From positions 29,373,001-29,437,000 of the forward strand of contig CM056574.1 of the NCBI GenBank assembly GCA_029721435.1: DNA of 64,000 nucleotides, written 5' to 3'. Shown here piece after piece: positions 33,761 to 46,250 of the stretch; within the stretch, counting starts at the first letter, position 1; every line of letters starts with the position of its first letter. The position numbers were made by a program, and so were the translations under genes. The notes under the pieces are model-generated. The model was not told the origin of the DNA, did no database searches, and worked only from the letters and a program-made list of their open reading frames with translations. Source of the stretch: Gymnothorax reevesii (Eukaryota > Chordata > Actinopteri > Anguilliformes > Muraenidae).

Positions 33761-34706
33761 AGCTAACATTCCTCCAGAGTGATCTGTATGACTAATCTCT
33801 AGTCATACTAGAAATTTCACTGCAGTTGTTCCTCCAAAATATGGTACTACCGTCGATTGAGTTTATGAAGGCAATTGCTTTTTCAAATAGCTGATATCAG
33901 TGTTCAATGGTATCTTTCCTTCAAAAACAGTAAGATCATTTAAAAACTGCATTTTATGTTGCCTCATGTTCTCCTTGTCCTATATTACACTCTGCATGAT
34001 GATTTGAAACCCTTTAGTTTGAGTAATGTGCAAAAACAACAGAGTATTAGGAGAAATTGACATTTAGTTTGCCTTGTAGTATTGGAAAGGACATAGATGG
34101 CCTGCTTGCTCCATTAAATTTTTTGAGTGAACTACTGTGTGGGCATCAAAAATGACTATTTAAAGCCTCATTAGACATGAAGCCTACTTTTTGTATGTCC
34201 ATGAAAGAAAAGAACAGCTGTTTCTTGCATTAAGTCTCTTTTTTTCACTTTTCATTTCATGAGGTGTTCACGGTTGGAAACATGCCTTCTCAGGAAACAT
34301 GCCTTTTGAGTGTTCAAGGAGTATATTGGCTAATTCTTTGCTTGAGTTGTTTTGTTTTTCAAGAGAGAGGTGGAGAGTACAACTGCCAATCTTGCAGTTA
34401 CCAAACCAATTAACCAAACTAATACACATTGATGATTAATTATTATGTCATGCTAATATTTGTGTAAATGAAACAGAGAGACCTCATGCCATCAGTTTAC
34501 ATACATGCCACATACTTTGAACCTATTTTCTACTCCTTGGAGTAGAAAATCATCAAGAAAATCTTTCTGCTCCTTGGAGTCTCCAAAAGGCTATACTGCT
34601 ACCTAATTTCAGTTTGACTGTCAGCCCAATGCAGTCTCATAATGTGCTCTGTTATAATGCACAGTGCCTATTGAGCTTTATCAATTGACTAGCAACATCT
34701 GCAAGA
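33761..34706. other. Gene-free stretch
   Basis: I see no coding or repeat signal apart from a short self-similar phrase around 34540-34580 (CTCCTTGGAGT occurs twice, itself palindromic). Confidence 0.45.
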
Positions 34707-34725
34707 TGTGTGTGTGTGTGTGTGC

Positions 34726-34764
<39 letters not shown>
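34707..34764 (+). repeat. TG microsatellite at the LINE 5' junction
   Basis: (TG)n with GCG interruptions, about 58 bp. It ends 20-odd bases before LINE homology starts. The open frame runs through it, giving a spurious Cys-Val repeat at residues 15-35 of the translated frame. Confidence 0.9.
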
Positions 34765-34765
<1 letters not shown>

Positions 34766-34786
34766 ATGTATTTGCTTGGTGGTGGC

Positions 34787-35890
34787 TTTGAAAGGCTTAT
34801 TGTTTCCCAGCTTAGGGAGGAGGTCAGTATGCATGCTGACCCCCTTCAGTTTGCATACAAACAACACAGGGGTGTGGATGACGCTGTGCTGACGCTGCTC
34901 CATGGTGCTTACACTCATCTCGAGAAGCCCAAGTCATTCATCAGACTGGTGTTTGTGGACTTTTCGAGCGCCTTTAACACTGTGCAACCTCACCTGATGG
35001 GACATAAGCTACTTCAGATGGATGTCAATACGCACCTGATCCTCTGGATCCTCTCCTTCCTGACTGACAGGCAACAGAGGGTCAGAGTCAATGGTCACCT
35101 CAGCTCATCCAGGTCGGTTTCCACGGGAGCCCCACAGGGCTCTGTAATCTCACCTGTTTTGTACACTCTGTACACCGATGACTGCAGGAGCACTAATCCA
35201 GGTATAACATACATTAAATACTCTGATGACACTGTGATCATGGACGCTACAAACACGCCAGGACTGCTACAGTCTGAGATGGATATTTTTGCAGAGTGGT
35301 GCAGGAGGAAGTGCCTCGATCTCAACCCTTCAAAAACTAAGGAAGTGGTTGTCGACTTCCGCAAGAACCCCACCATCATCTCCACTCTGTCACTCAACAA
35401 CCAGCTGGTAGAGAGGGTTGAGTCATACAGATACCTTGGGACAATAATTGATCACAGACTCACTTTCCAATCAAACACTGAAACCATCTTCTCCAAATGT
35501 CAGCAGCGTCTCTTCTTCTTGAGAAAGCTCCGCAGACTCCAGGTTCATCAGTCAGTCCTGACAGCTTTTTACAAATGTTTCATTGAATCCGTAATCACCT
35601 TCAACATATCAGCCTGGTTTGGTTCACTATCTAACATCCATCGCAACCCACTAAACAAAATCATAACGACGAGCAGTAAAATAATTAGTCTGGAGCAGGA
35701 ACCACTCATCCACATTTACAACAGAAGGGTTAAATTAAAAGGTACACACATAGCCTCAGACATCACTCACACACTGCACAGCCATTACAGTCTGCTACCC
35801 TCAGGTCTGAGATACAGATCACTCACATTCAGGACTAAGAGAGCCATGTCAAGCTTTGTGCCCACATCCATCCGGCTCATGAATGCCTGA
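34787..35890 (+). pseudogene. LINE reverse transcriptase, C-terminal two thirds (open frame)
   Basis: This is the longest open frame in the window: 408 residues from 34664, of which about 367 are LINE. With numbering from 34664, RT motif A (FVDFSSAFNT) is at 97-106, the STGAPQGS block at 153-160 and the YSDD catalytic box at 186-189. The Y(F)ADD consensus alanine is serine here. After that come a SKTKEVVVDF block and the RYLGTIIDH block at about residue 257, then the thumb and C-terminal tail. The endonuclease domain and fingers start are missing through 5' truncation. It has no internal stop, which implies recent insertion or little decay. It is not expected to be autonomous. The first 41 codons belong to flanking DNA and the microsatellite. 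Confidence 0.9.
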
Positions 35891-36204
35891 CTTACAGTAT
35901 GTGTGTACTTGTGTAAGTATGTGTACATGTGAATCCTTTAACCCGACCAGGGATTGCTGCTTTTATTTATTTACTTATTTATTGATTGATTGACTATATT
36001 TTAACAATTGTTTTTTATCCTACCCGTGTTTATCATGCTGACAGGCTTTCTTCTTTCTTCTCTCCAATTTCACTGTTTATTTGTTGATTGCTTGTGGTAT
36101 ATTGTGTTGTGTTTCCTGGTTATGTGAACTGTACACACACTGATGCTCTGCACAAATGAAGTTCCTAACGGATAAATAAAGTTCTTTGAAGTTGAAGTTG
36201 AAGT
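34787..36204 (+). mobile_element. 5'-truncated CR1/L2/Rex1-group LINE
   Basis: The element comprises the reverse-transcriptase end of ORF2 (34787-35890), an untranslated tail of about 300 bp, an AATAAA-like GATAAATAAAG at about 36171-36181, and a terminal simple repeat of GAAGTT units (36184-36204). Short 3' tandem repeats instead of poly(A) are typical of CR1/L2/Rex1 elements. The 5' end is cut at or near a TG microsatellite, the normal result of incomplete target-primed reverse transcription. I could not define a target duplication. Confidence 0.85.
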
Positions 36205-39200
36205 GGACTCCTGTGAGTCACATTTTTTGCATTCTACACAAACATTTTTTGTTTTTCTGAAATATAACCTGTGCTGCCATAAATGCAAACTATATTTTTG
36301 TGGAAATACTGCGGCATTTTAGTAAATTATTTTTCTCAAGACAGAACAAGTTTAGCAATTTTTCATCATTTTGTGAAACACACATTATGGTGTGTTTTAA
36401 AATAAATTTTCATTATTTTGTTGCTGTGCGATTCTTTGGTGACACGGTTCAGTTTGTTTTCATGCCAGCAAAGAAAATCTGAATTTAATTTTACTGATGT
36501 AAAACAGTGGCTAAAAATATTAGCCTGACTTAAATAAACAAAACATCACTTGGCCTAGGCTGGCTGCACCCTTTTCACTGGGCAAATACAGTTGCTATGA
36601 ATGCTAGATCTTATCAAAACTGTGTTTTATTACTTATATTTTTATTCTTGTTATTGTTTTGTTGTCTTCTTGTATATAATAAAAGACAGAGAGACCACAT
36701 TAATTGATAATGATTTAGTTGAATACGTAAGCATGCAATTACTCATGACTGGGAACACAAAATATATTTGTAGTGATTTTTCTAGGGCACAGTGCAATCA
36801 GCATATGCAGTACAAACATCTCAGGGAGTTCATTTTGTCCATGTCCCACTGGGTAGATGTATAGGTTTTGGTGAATTAAGTGGTACAGATAGAAACATAA
36901 ATGAATAATCAACATACCAATTTTGAGGAATCATGTACCACAGTTGAGAGTTTGAGCGGTATGTATTACTGCGGAGTACTGTCACAAACTCCAGTTAAAT
37001 AGTCGCAAAAGACCTCTAAATTTGGTAAATTCTTTTCCATCCACCTTTTTTAAATGCCAAAGTGCGCTTTCATGAAGGGTATTAAAGCTCCTGCATTTTT
37101 TGGGACCAATCATTTTGCCTTGGAAGAGTGAATGTTTTTGATCCATTCATGTCACAGTGCCGTACATTCCCAGAAAACTAACTTTTGACAATGCTATCAG
37201 AGGCAAAGCTCCATTTTTTTTTTTTTTTCCTTGTTAAACATGTGGGGGAAGGGGGTGTGACTTCTTTCTATTTAATCATGAACATTTATGAATAGGGAGA
37301 AATTTTTTTATTTTTTTTTTTTTTAAATTTCAGTGTTTCACTGGCCTTGGATTTTGACAAAGTGCTGCTTCTGAACTATTGTTCAAATTGAAAGCACCTA
37401 GTTAATTAACAATGAGGAATAAACTGTATGAAACTTTTTCAAGGCATGCTGGACCAATCCCCCCCCCAACTCCCCTTTGTTTTCTCTCTCTTCAGGCTTG
37501 TAAACTGCTTCTCTTATTGTGAGACTGAAGATACATATAAAAATATTCCTTGACACCCCCCCCCCCCCCCAAGAGAACAAAGGGCGAGAGAGCTGTTTTC
37601 TATGGTTTTCTATTCTATCTCACAAGTGATAAATCGTTTCGACTAATTTCCTAATAGCATTTCACTCTTGAAAAAGTCTCATAAAAATTGGGATTTACAC
37701 AAGTTTAATTTTTTGTGTCATAAATGGCCATTTTCATTAAACAATCATGAAATTTATCCACCCACGTAATATATTTCTGTGAACAAAAATGTTTTCAATG
37801 TTATGTTAATTTCTTTTCATAAGGTTATACCCTATAAAACAGTGTTTCATATTATAGATCATTATAGATGGTTTAAATTTAAGACAGTTGTATATAAAAC
37901 CGGTTAGAATTTTTTAAATGTAGACAGTTGTGGAATCATCTTTTGATTGATTAATTTAATCATTATTGATCCATTTGATTTTATTAATTGTTTATCTTTG
38001 TTTTCCTTAATTTTGCTCAAACTCAGTTTCTCTCTGGCCTTAGTACTCATTCCTGCATGTCTCTAATTAGACCGGGGCCTGCATAACTGTGAATTTCAGT
38101 GTGTCATGGCATATAGCTTATTTAGAACTAAGCGGTTCTAAGGGACCATAACAAGAGCAAGGTGTCTCTTCTGGTCTGTGTTTTCCCAGGAGATGGATTA
38201 CACGAGGGAGCCTGTGTGAGATAGGCCTTGGAGATGGTAAGAAAACCACCTGTCTACTACACATACCACAGGGTGGCTTGACGTGGGCTACGTGGGCAAC
38301 GTGCGTCTGCGAAAGCATTCCAACAGATGCCATGATGCGTAAATCAGTTTTGGCAGGAGAATGTGAAGATGGACTCTTATTTTTACATCTCCAAACAGAG
38401 AATTCTTTGTCTTTGTTCTTGCCTGTAACGGAGACCCTTCTTGCAAGTAGTAAAGGATCCTATCCTCATCCCGTCTAAGTCTGTTTTTTTTTTTTCAGGA
38501 ATACCACTCAAAATTCCCATAACATGAAACTGCCTTTCTTTATTATAGCACATTGTTCTGGGAAATGACATCAGCAGCAAAGGGTGTGAGTAGGGGCTAA
38601 AGTTGCATTGTATTAATACTTTATAACATGTAAAAGCTGTGTTGGGTTGGCTGCGACAAAGGTACAGCTACTGCAGCTACTTATGGAAACTTTAAATTAC
38701 TGTTAAATGAAGAAAACTCAGACAAAAGGGAATACAAATTTATTTTAAAGTACTTTGACATTACAGTATGCTCCGGCTGAGTGACTTATGCCGCCTGCAG
38801 CATGCACCACATATTCATTCTTCCATATGTCACCCCACAGACTGACAAATTAGTTTAAAAAAAGTTCCACCAAACCTTGAAGAAAATATTGCAGAGGCTG
38901 TCATGAATGATTGTGAGGACTAGTATCAGCTCATGCCTCATATGCTCTTTGACATTCAGGGTTACTTAACACCTCCACAGGATTCTACCGGTAAAAACGG
39001 TCGCTGACACAGTGGACTGCTGGACCCAGCGGAAGAGACCTAAGAGGAACAGCCATCGCCTCAGTGTCAATGGGTCAAAGCTCTGAGTTGATGAGGATTT
39101 GCTTTGGTGACCCTGGTTACAAAGCACGAGGCCGAGGCTCAATGTACCATCAAACGGACCCACACCGCCCCGTGAGTTCTTTCAAGGCAAGCATGCCCTC

Positions 39201-41089
39201 TCTAATACAAAGGTAGGACTGAGCGTGTTGCATCAGGCAGTTTTCACTGACAACGCCATGAAAAAGGGGAAAATGAGTTGCAGTACCTGGGTTACATTAT
39301 TATGTGGGGTCAACTCAAGGTGCAGGTAAATGGAGGCAGCAGCCTTGTCATGAACCACAGTAACCTTTGCTATTTTTCTGGGCCGTCTTTCTTCCAGCTG
39401 AGCTGTATGGAACTCATTGAGTACAGCGCCCAGGTCAGATACATCAGTTTTATGCTCTTTTGCAAGTATCGTGTTTGATTTCCAAAGCTAATACAAATTA
39501 TTTAAGGCTAATTCAAGCTGTTATAGCTCTTTGTTCATTTCTCATCCAAGTTTGTCACTGGCAAGACTTCAAAGTATTGCCATTAGGTAAAGTATAACAA
39601 TGTTTAAAAATGTGCATGCGTCACAATAGCCCCTTCACTGTCTATTGCACAGGAGGGTCTCTAATCCACCTAATTTTTTAGTGCCTGAGCCCTTTACCCC
39701 TCTAGTATCTTTGATGCAGGGATCAGTGGCTGTAACACTTGATAAACATTCTCCTTGAGTTTCCCATAGTTTGCTTTCATTCTTTGATAACTGGACAAAC
39801 TAATATAATTGTAAACAATTTGGTTACATTTACTATTTGTGACACTTAGTATTTTTTGCCACACAGTTAGCGTATAATGCATTAAAGCTGAACTAAGGTC
39901 TAGAGTTCATCATTGGTGCAGCTTGAGTCTGCTGCTTTTTGTCACTCGACATGTTCACCAAAGACATGTCAATGTCATGGCAGGCTGGCACTAAGTCCGC
40001 CACCTGCCATGCCTGAAAGGAGATGGGTAAATAGAGAGCCTATCGGTGTATTGCACACATCGAGCTGTCAGAGGCAGGCCTCTGTAGTCTCTGGGTGAGG
40101 GATATGTGATTTTTTTCATTGTGTTTTTTTCTTTTCCAATGACAGTTGAATGGTCGCCGGGTCAGGTCGCCGGTGTCCGAAGCTCACTCGCTGAGATAAG
40201 GAGAGGACCTGTCAGCCAACTTATTGTTCCTGTACATATCCCCTCAGGGGAAAAAGACTAAGCTGGCTTCCAGTCTGGCTGTCTGAAAGCTGCCCACCCA
40301 ATTCATCAGCAGGCTGACCTGAGTGCGGGTGCTAGTGTCTACATGATGAGAAAGTAGGAGTTTGTATGCGTGTGTCTGCCTGTGTGTGTGTGTGCACACA
40401 TGCCAACTTGCGGATGTGAAGACCAACTCTTCAGACAACATAAATGAATGTCAGGACAATCGGGGTTGATGAGGATATTTTGGGTGGTCTTCAAAGAGGA
40501 TTACAAAGGATTTCAGCAACCTGGTCAAAGAAAGGGTTATCATTGCAGTTTGGGAAAAAGTCAGGGCTCGGCATAATTAGTTTGTCCTTAGCATTCAGCA
40601 AAGGCTGGACGGAATACACGTTACCCAATGTCCCCACAAGTATGACTATGCAAATGCGTGTGCGTGTGTGTGTGCGCGGAAAGTTGGCCATCTGTCCTTA
40701 CGAGAAGTGTTTATTGTGCATGTACAACACATAATTTTTTTTGGAGTGAGGCAGCCCTCAAATAGTCATCACAGTCCATCTTGCCACTGTCACACATACA
40801 CTGAATTGCACATAGACTCATTCACCATACTTTAACCCAAGAAAGCTAATGCACAAGCAATAGCGTCCTCACCTAAGTAAACTGAGTCACAGAAACCGGA
40901 GATGTTCTGTCAAGGAAAGCCGTGACTTCATCTTTTATCACAGAGTTACTCTCAACTTGTCCACATGCACAACCCCATTTCTCAAAAAAATTTAAATGCT
41001 GTGTAAAATGTAAAAACAGAATGCAATGATTTGCAAATAATTTAAACCTTATGTTAGATAGAAAACAGTAAAAAAAGAATAAAAAAAAG
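36205..41089. other. Gene-free stretch with homopolymers
   Basis: A 15-base C run occurs at 37556-37570, and T runs near 37210 and 37310. Short frames (for example 36601-36864, 40444-40734) carry no motif. A balanced-composition patch near 38.95-39.17 kb could be conserved non-coding DNA. Confidence 0.4.
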
Positions 41090-41440
41090 AACACATTTGG
41101 CGCAACGCAGCATCAGAAATCATGTGCAGATGAAGATTCAGTTCACAGGTTTTATTATCAATCGTGGATAGACAATCCAGTTCAGCAACAAGCAGTGAGA
41201 TTAGAGCACAATAGGGCAAATCCAGAAACTTAATTGCAGTTCAGTCAAAAAGTCAAAAACCAGGAACTGGGTATGATGAACACAAATCATGAAGAGAACA
41301 CTGAAAACCAAAAAGCCAGAGAGAAATCAAACAACCGTAATAGAAGTAAACACACAAAAAACGACTGAAATCAAATACCAAAGACCAAAGCAAATGGTGA
41401 ACAGGAACTCTCATCACTGTGAAAAATTATTCTGTGGTCC
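41090..41440 (-). mobile_element. Possible decayed LTR-type fragment
   Basis: Purine- and CAAA-rich texture, a minus-strand AATAAAA signal (TTTTATTATC at 41150) and phrases such as CAAATCCAGAAAC and AAAACCAAAAAG resemble the minus-oriented solo LTR at 2.8-3.9 kb. There are no defined ends and no duplication. Confidence 0.3.
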
Positions 41441-41646
41441 TGCCTATTTTAATTAATGTAAAGCAGGCATTGCAAGGGTTACTCTAGAAAATTCACCCTA
41501 GTGAAGTATTTCAAATAAAGAGTCAGATGTCTTTCAGTTCAAAGGTGTAGTGGACTCTGAATGATGACTTATACCTGTACACTTCTGCTTCAAATGCAAC
41601 TCTGGGAAGGTTTCGTTACAATTTAAAATACCAGTGAATGAAGGAC

Positions 41647-42620
41647 TGTAACACACTATCTGCTGTGAATCGCTGATTTGTATGTTTGTTTTTAGTATGT
41701 TCTCGTACTTTTAGTTGTTATTTAATTATTTATCATATTTATTCTTTTAGAGTATGTATGTTTCTGTAAGATTGCACTGTCTTTAGTCTTCAGTGTCTTC
41801 CTCTCGTTTCTGTCTCGTGGTGTGGTCTTGTCTTTTTCATCACACTCTCTTCCCTGTATTTCGGTTAGGTATTTCCTCTTCCTTCTCTCTTGCTGTTCTC
41901 ATTGGCTATCCACACCTGAGAGTAGTTTAGAGAGGCACGGGTGTTTAGTAAGATTAGAGTTAGAACTCCACCCTTTTCCTCTCTCTCTCCTATCACCGTC
42001 CTTGCTTTTCCAGCTCCACCTCTCTCTACAGCTGTCCTGTGCTTAGCTGGGATTCCACTTTATTAGTTTGTGTGTTTAAAAGACCCACTTTTTCCTCAGC
42101 TTCTTGTCGACTCATTTCTTCCCATAGCTCGTCTTGGTTAAGTCTCGTTTCTGCGCTTTCTTGGTTTCGATTGTTGATTGCTCGTTTCTTGTGAATTCTC
42201 CAGTAAGTCTCATTATTGATTGTTTGTATTACGTTGTTTGATTGCTGGTTGATTGATTAGAACTTCGTTCTCCCTTATTCCCATTTTGTACCCATCTGTT
42301 TAGATTCTCCCGTGTTTCTCCCTTATCCCATCCTATTCCCTTTTCCTTCCCCTTCCATTCCCTTAGATCTACCCCTTTTGTTACTGCTTTTGTGCGGATT
42401 GATTTCCTGGTTACCAAATATTTCTGCTTGTCCCCCGACTCTGATTCTGACTATTCTGCATTACCCTGTTTGCCTGGCTATCGATCTGTTTCTGTTTTGA
42501 CCATGAGCTGTGTGAATCCTAATAAACGCCCTGCCGATGCTGAACTGCATATGGAGTCTAAGCCCGTTCCTTTCACTGTCTCTTGTGTGTTGTCATGTGG
42601 CCTGTTTAGGCCTTAAATCA
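41647..42620 (+). mobile_element. LTR-like sequence, plus orientation
   Basis: It starts TGTAACACAC and shows the T/C-rich U3-like texture of the other LTRs, including TTATTAGTTTGTGTG and GTTTAGTAAG phrases. An AATAAACGCCC polyadenylation-type signal lies at about 42520, with a GT-rich stretch after it. The true 3' end is unclear: TGTAACA also occurs at 43091-43097, which would make it 1.45 kb, but flanking 5-mers do not match. No coding region is present. Confidence 0.45.
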
Positions 42621-43101
42621 GGAGCGAGGACTTTTCAGATGGTTATGCACCATTTTGGGAAATTCATTGTCAGGTTTTGTTTTCAGTTTTACTGCTGGCT
42701 CATTTACCTTATTAGCTCTCAAGACCGTACAATGTATACTCAGTGAACTTGTTGCAATCGCTGTGTACATTGTATTCCCCGTGAGCAGTCAAAAGAGCAG
42801 GAAGGAGGGGGTGCCATTTCTGTTTGGTTCGTTTTCTCCTGGTTATGTTGAGGGAGTTAAGCAGGTTTAGGTATTCTGATTTATTTTTATCAGGTTTATT
42901 ATTTTCTTTTATTTCTTTGTTTGTTATTTTGGATCACTCACTCTGGTGAATTCGCTCTGTGTGAGATGAGGACTGCCGGCTAGTAAGATAATAATCACTT
43001 CTTTTTCAAATATTGAATGTTTGGCATTTCTGGGGACAAGAGAAGGGAATCCCTCCAGCATTTTTTATCCAGTCCAACCCTTGACTGGGCTGTAACACTC
43101 C

Positions 43102-44040
43102 CACACGCATGAATATCACAAACTGCTGAGACACGGCAGTCAAAAGCTTAAGTGTTTGATCTCAAGGTTAAAATATTCACTGAGGAAAAGAGTGTCTGAG
43201 CTACTCCGTTTTCATCTTTGTAAGTCTTCTCCAGTGGCTCAATTACGCCAGTAAATCTATTTTCTGCACGGATTAGCCCTCCCGCCGTCAGGCCCCATCC
43301 CATCACAAGCGGCTCATTATGCCATTTTGAAATATTCGGCTTCAGCACCGGAGAGGTAATGAATCACCAGGAAGTGAAAGACGTTTCTCTGGTCTATGAT
43401 GTTTTGTGAAACACTAATAACGCACACCCAAAGAACTTTAAGTCAGGTGCCGGACAGATTCAGCTCTAGAGATAAAAAGGAGAATGCCCATTCACTAACA
43501 TCGCATCGCCCATTCACTAAACATCCTGGTTTATGGTAATTATTGTTAATTGATTTCAACATATCTTAACAAATATGAATAATGCTATAAAATTGAACCA
43601 ATGGGATTGCATAGTTAGGCTGAGGGTTGTCTTTACGATTTCAAATACGATTTTTGCTATCCTATTTGAATTGCAGAATGACTCATACAGTTAGAGCACA
43701 GAGAACGACATGTAGTTCAACACCATAGCATAATATTTGACGATATTATAATGCAGTTATGCCTTGTGCCCCACCTTTGGGCCAGTGTTTGTGAAAGCAT
43801 TAAAACAGCAAAACCAAACAGCTTAAATTGCAATGTCCGAAGGCAAATCCGATAAGATGACCAAGTTCTAAAATGGAAACTGATCCTGAACTCTGTGTTG
43901 CATATATCCATGCAGATCCATTTTGCGCCTTAAGCAACTGTCACTATCGTATCAATCGCGTATTACCGCTAACTTCCGAAAGCCACGCAAGTGAGCCTTA
44001 GATTTAGGGAGGATCAGCACCGATGCCAGTGATGCACTGT
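43102..44040. other. Gene-free stretch; possible conserved patch 43.15-43.43 kb
   Basis: The 66-residue minus frame (43148-43348) has ordinary composition but no motif. The surrounding 280 bp looks non-repetitive and may be a conserved non-coding element or an exon. Nothing in the sequence decides this. Confidence 0.3.
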
Positions 44041-44059
44041 TGAAAATATAAATAACTAT

Positions 44060-45160
44060 TCAGGAACAGTTCACGCACAGTTCATGATTTTAAGTTCATG
44101 AATTATTCATGAACTCTTCCTGAACACTAATGCCCAAATTCATAAGTATGATGATCACCTGATTATTTTAGTCACGTACAACTACTGTACGGTGGCTAAA
44201 ACAGAAGTACACATGTGAATAAACTCCTATGTTTAGCGCAATTCAGGTGGAACATAATCTGGTGTTTACCCATCCGTGTACAAGGCCCCGCTTAGCCGAT
44301 GTGTAGTGGTGTCACGTGCATGGTATGAAGTGGTTTTTCCTGGCACATATTGCCTCGGTAACACAACAAACCACTTGACAGCAGGTAGCCTGCGATACAC
44401 CACATGTGTCACCAACAACCATTTGGAATGTACCACATGCATTAAGGCGCAGGGCAATAAATAGTTAGTGTACTGGAAGAAGGGCGTAGTTTAGTCTTGT
44501 GGGATGGTCAATGTCTGCTTCGATTAGGGCTAGAATATAATGGTATGATTCTTTGGAAATTCTGTATTGCTTGACAAATTTCGTGTCGCTATACTTTTCT
44601 AAAGGATTCGTCCTGTCTTTGAAAACCCTCAGTTCGGCACCTTACCCTTGGTCAGCCATCTCTCTCTCTGCTAATTCAATTATGCGCAAGAGATCCATGG
44701 TCATACGTCCCGCCAAAAAAGCAAGCCAACAGAGAATTGGTAGCTTGTACACGAGATAAACAAGCTCCTTAGGACGATTAGAATTGCTTTTGTTACTTAG
44801 GTGTGACTAACCATGTACGCTGGATAAACAGCAGCTGATCTGATCTCTTTTTATGAATTATGGCCTAAATTTGTCCGCTCGATCATACCCTGTTTATACA
44901 CTGTTTAGCCAAGTTAACCGTGATCAAGGGAAAAACACCCTTTATGAATTCGGAAGTAAATGGCCGTTCATGAACCTGGTGCATAAAATAAATTCATCAA
45001 CTGTCCATGAACTTAAAGAAGAAAATAAAAGAACAGTTTGTGATTGAAGTTCAAGAATTATTCATGAACTGTTCCTGAGCTCTAAATGGCAATTCATGAA
45101 CCTTGTGCACAAAAAAAAAAATTCATGAACTGTTCACAAGCTTATTCCCAAAAAATCATG
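44060..45160. repeat. TTCATGAAC repeat blocks flanking ~0.85 kb
   Basis: Phrases such as AAGTTCATGAATTATTCATG and ACTCTTCCTGAAC at 44091-44130 recur at 45048-45080 (AAGTTCAAGAATTATTCATG, ACTGTTCCTGAGC). Further units (GGCCGTTCATGAACCTGGTG at about 44960 and GGCAATTCATGAACCTTGTG at about 45088) form a local tandem pair about 130 bp apart. TTCATGAA is itself palindromic. These could be the repeated ends of an unclassified element or a decayed satellite. Confidence 0.55.
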
Positions 45161-45312
45161 CATTGTTCACGCATAACATTACACCTGTAAGCTTCAAAGA
45201 TTTTTTTGAGGTGACTAAAAGCTAATAACCATCGTTTCATTGTCATCACCTGCGGGACATTCACATATTGAAGGCCTTATTGCGAATTTAGATTACCTCA
45301 ACTAGACTTCCA

Positions 45313-45382
45313 TCCTCAGCAGGGCTTAATCCAGCGACGTGTTGATCGCTAGGCAAGGTACGTACCACTAGGCTACCTTGCC
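45313..45382 (-). repeat. tRNA-like (SINE head) relic
   Basis: The minus strand begins GGCAAGGTAGCCTAGTGGTA, in which TAGCCTAGTGG is a perfect internal A box for RNA polymerase III. The B-box position holds GGATTAAGCCC, a poor match to GGTTCGANNCC. About 70 nt in all. Phrases like this head many fish tRNA-derived SINEs. It is too degenerate for a functional tRNA. Confidence 0.5.
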
Positions 45383-46129
45383 ACTTCGATGTTTCTGCAG
45401 CAGTGGTTTCAATTAATTGTCAGATACCCTAGAAAATTTTCTGCTGGGAAACCCCAAGTTCAGGAATTTAAGTGACATCAGTTTCCTGGAGCTGTTTTTG
45501 CAGCACAAGGGGGACCTTCACTATATGAGGCAGGTGGTTTTAATCTTGTAACTGATCAGTAAATACAAAGTGCAAAGAAGTCTTGAGCAAAGGACTGTGC
45601 AAATCAATGTATTTCAGCGCACACTATCCCTAAAAAATGGGCACTCCTGTCGAGTGTAGAAGAGCCACTGAGAGGGCCTATTGTGTTAACTCTGCCCACA
45701 GCATCTAAAAAGCATCTTTTTCTTTACCACATAATAAATCACGCAAGTAAGCTTGTGACCTGTCCTGTGAATGACAGGCTTTGTCTTCTGATTGTGCCTT
45801 TGGGCCAGCGCAGTTTCTAACTATCTCAAGTATTAAACCTGATCTGGGAATTTTCTGAGGAGATTGTTATAAACAAGGGCAGCAAATGGGCCCCAGGGAG
45901 ACTCAGTTGACCTTCGACCAAAGCATTCATTTTGCAGACAAGGTCTGAGGTGCTGTGAAAGTCCATCATTGGTCAAGGATGTAGCCATATAATGTTTAGA
46001 AAACTTTAAGAAGCACCCATAGGCACACACAATATTTATCTACTGTTTTAAATGTGGACTTGGGTCTTCTTTGTGGTCAGCACACTGCTTGGTGTTCATG
46101 AATATATTATATAAACACAATAGCCCCCT

Positions 46130-46250
46130 CCATAATTCCACAAATTTCTCCCTCCCTATTTTGGATGTCCAATATGGCTGCCGGCAGCCATTTTATACCA
46201 AATTTGGGGATCGGGGAGATACACGACTCGGTCCCTGTGGCGACTGCGTT
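46130..46250 (-). repeat. Interspersed repeat copy (family shared with 6.3-6.5 kb)
   Basis: The minus strand reads AGTCGTGTATCTCCCCGATC, then CCAAATTTGG and AAAATGGCTGCCG. This corresponds to the block starting near 6326 on the plus strand. It contains a GGCTGCCGGCAGCC inverted repeat. Family unknown. Confidence 0.6.

Noticed and set aside
34652..34918. Minus-strand frame with His-Thr repeats
   Set aside because: Antisense of the TG microsatellite and LINE start.
43148..43348. 66-residue minus-strand frame as an exon
   Set aside because: Ordinary composition but no motif and no convincing splice sites at both ends.
45313..45382. Functional tRNA gene
   Set aside because: The A box is good, but the B box is degenerate and no acceptor stem closes.
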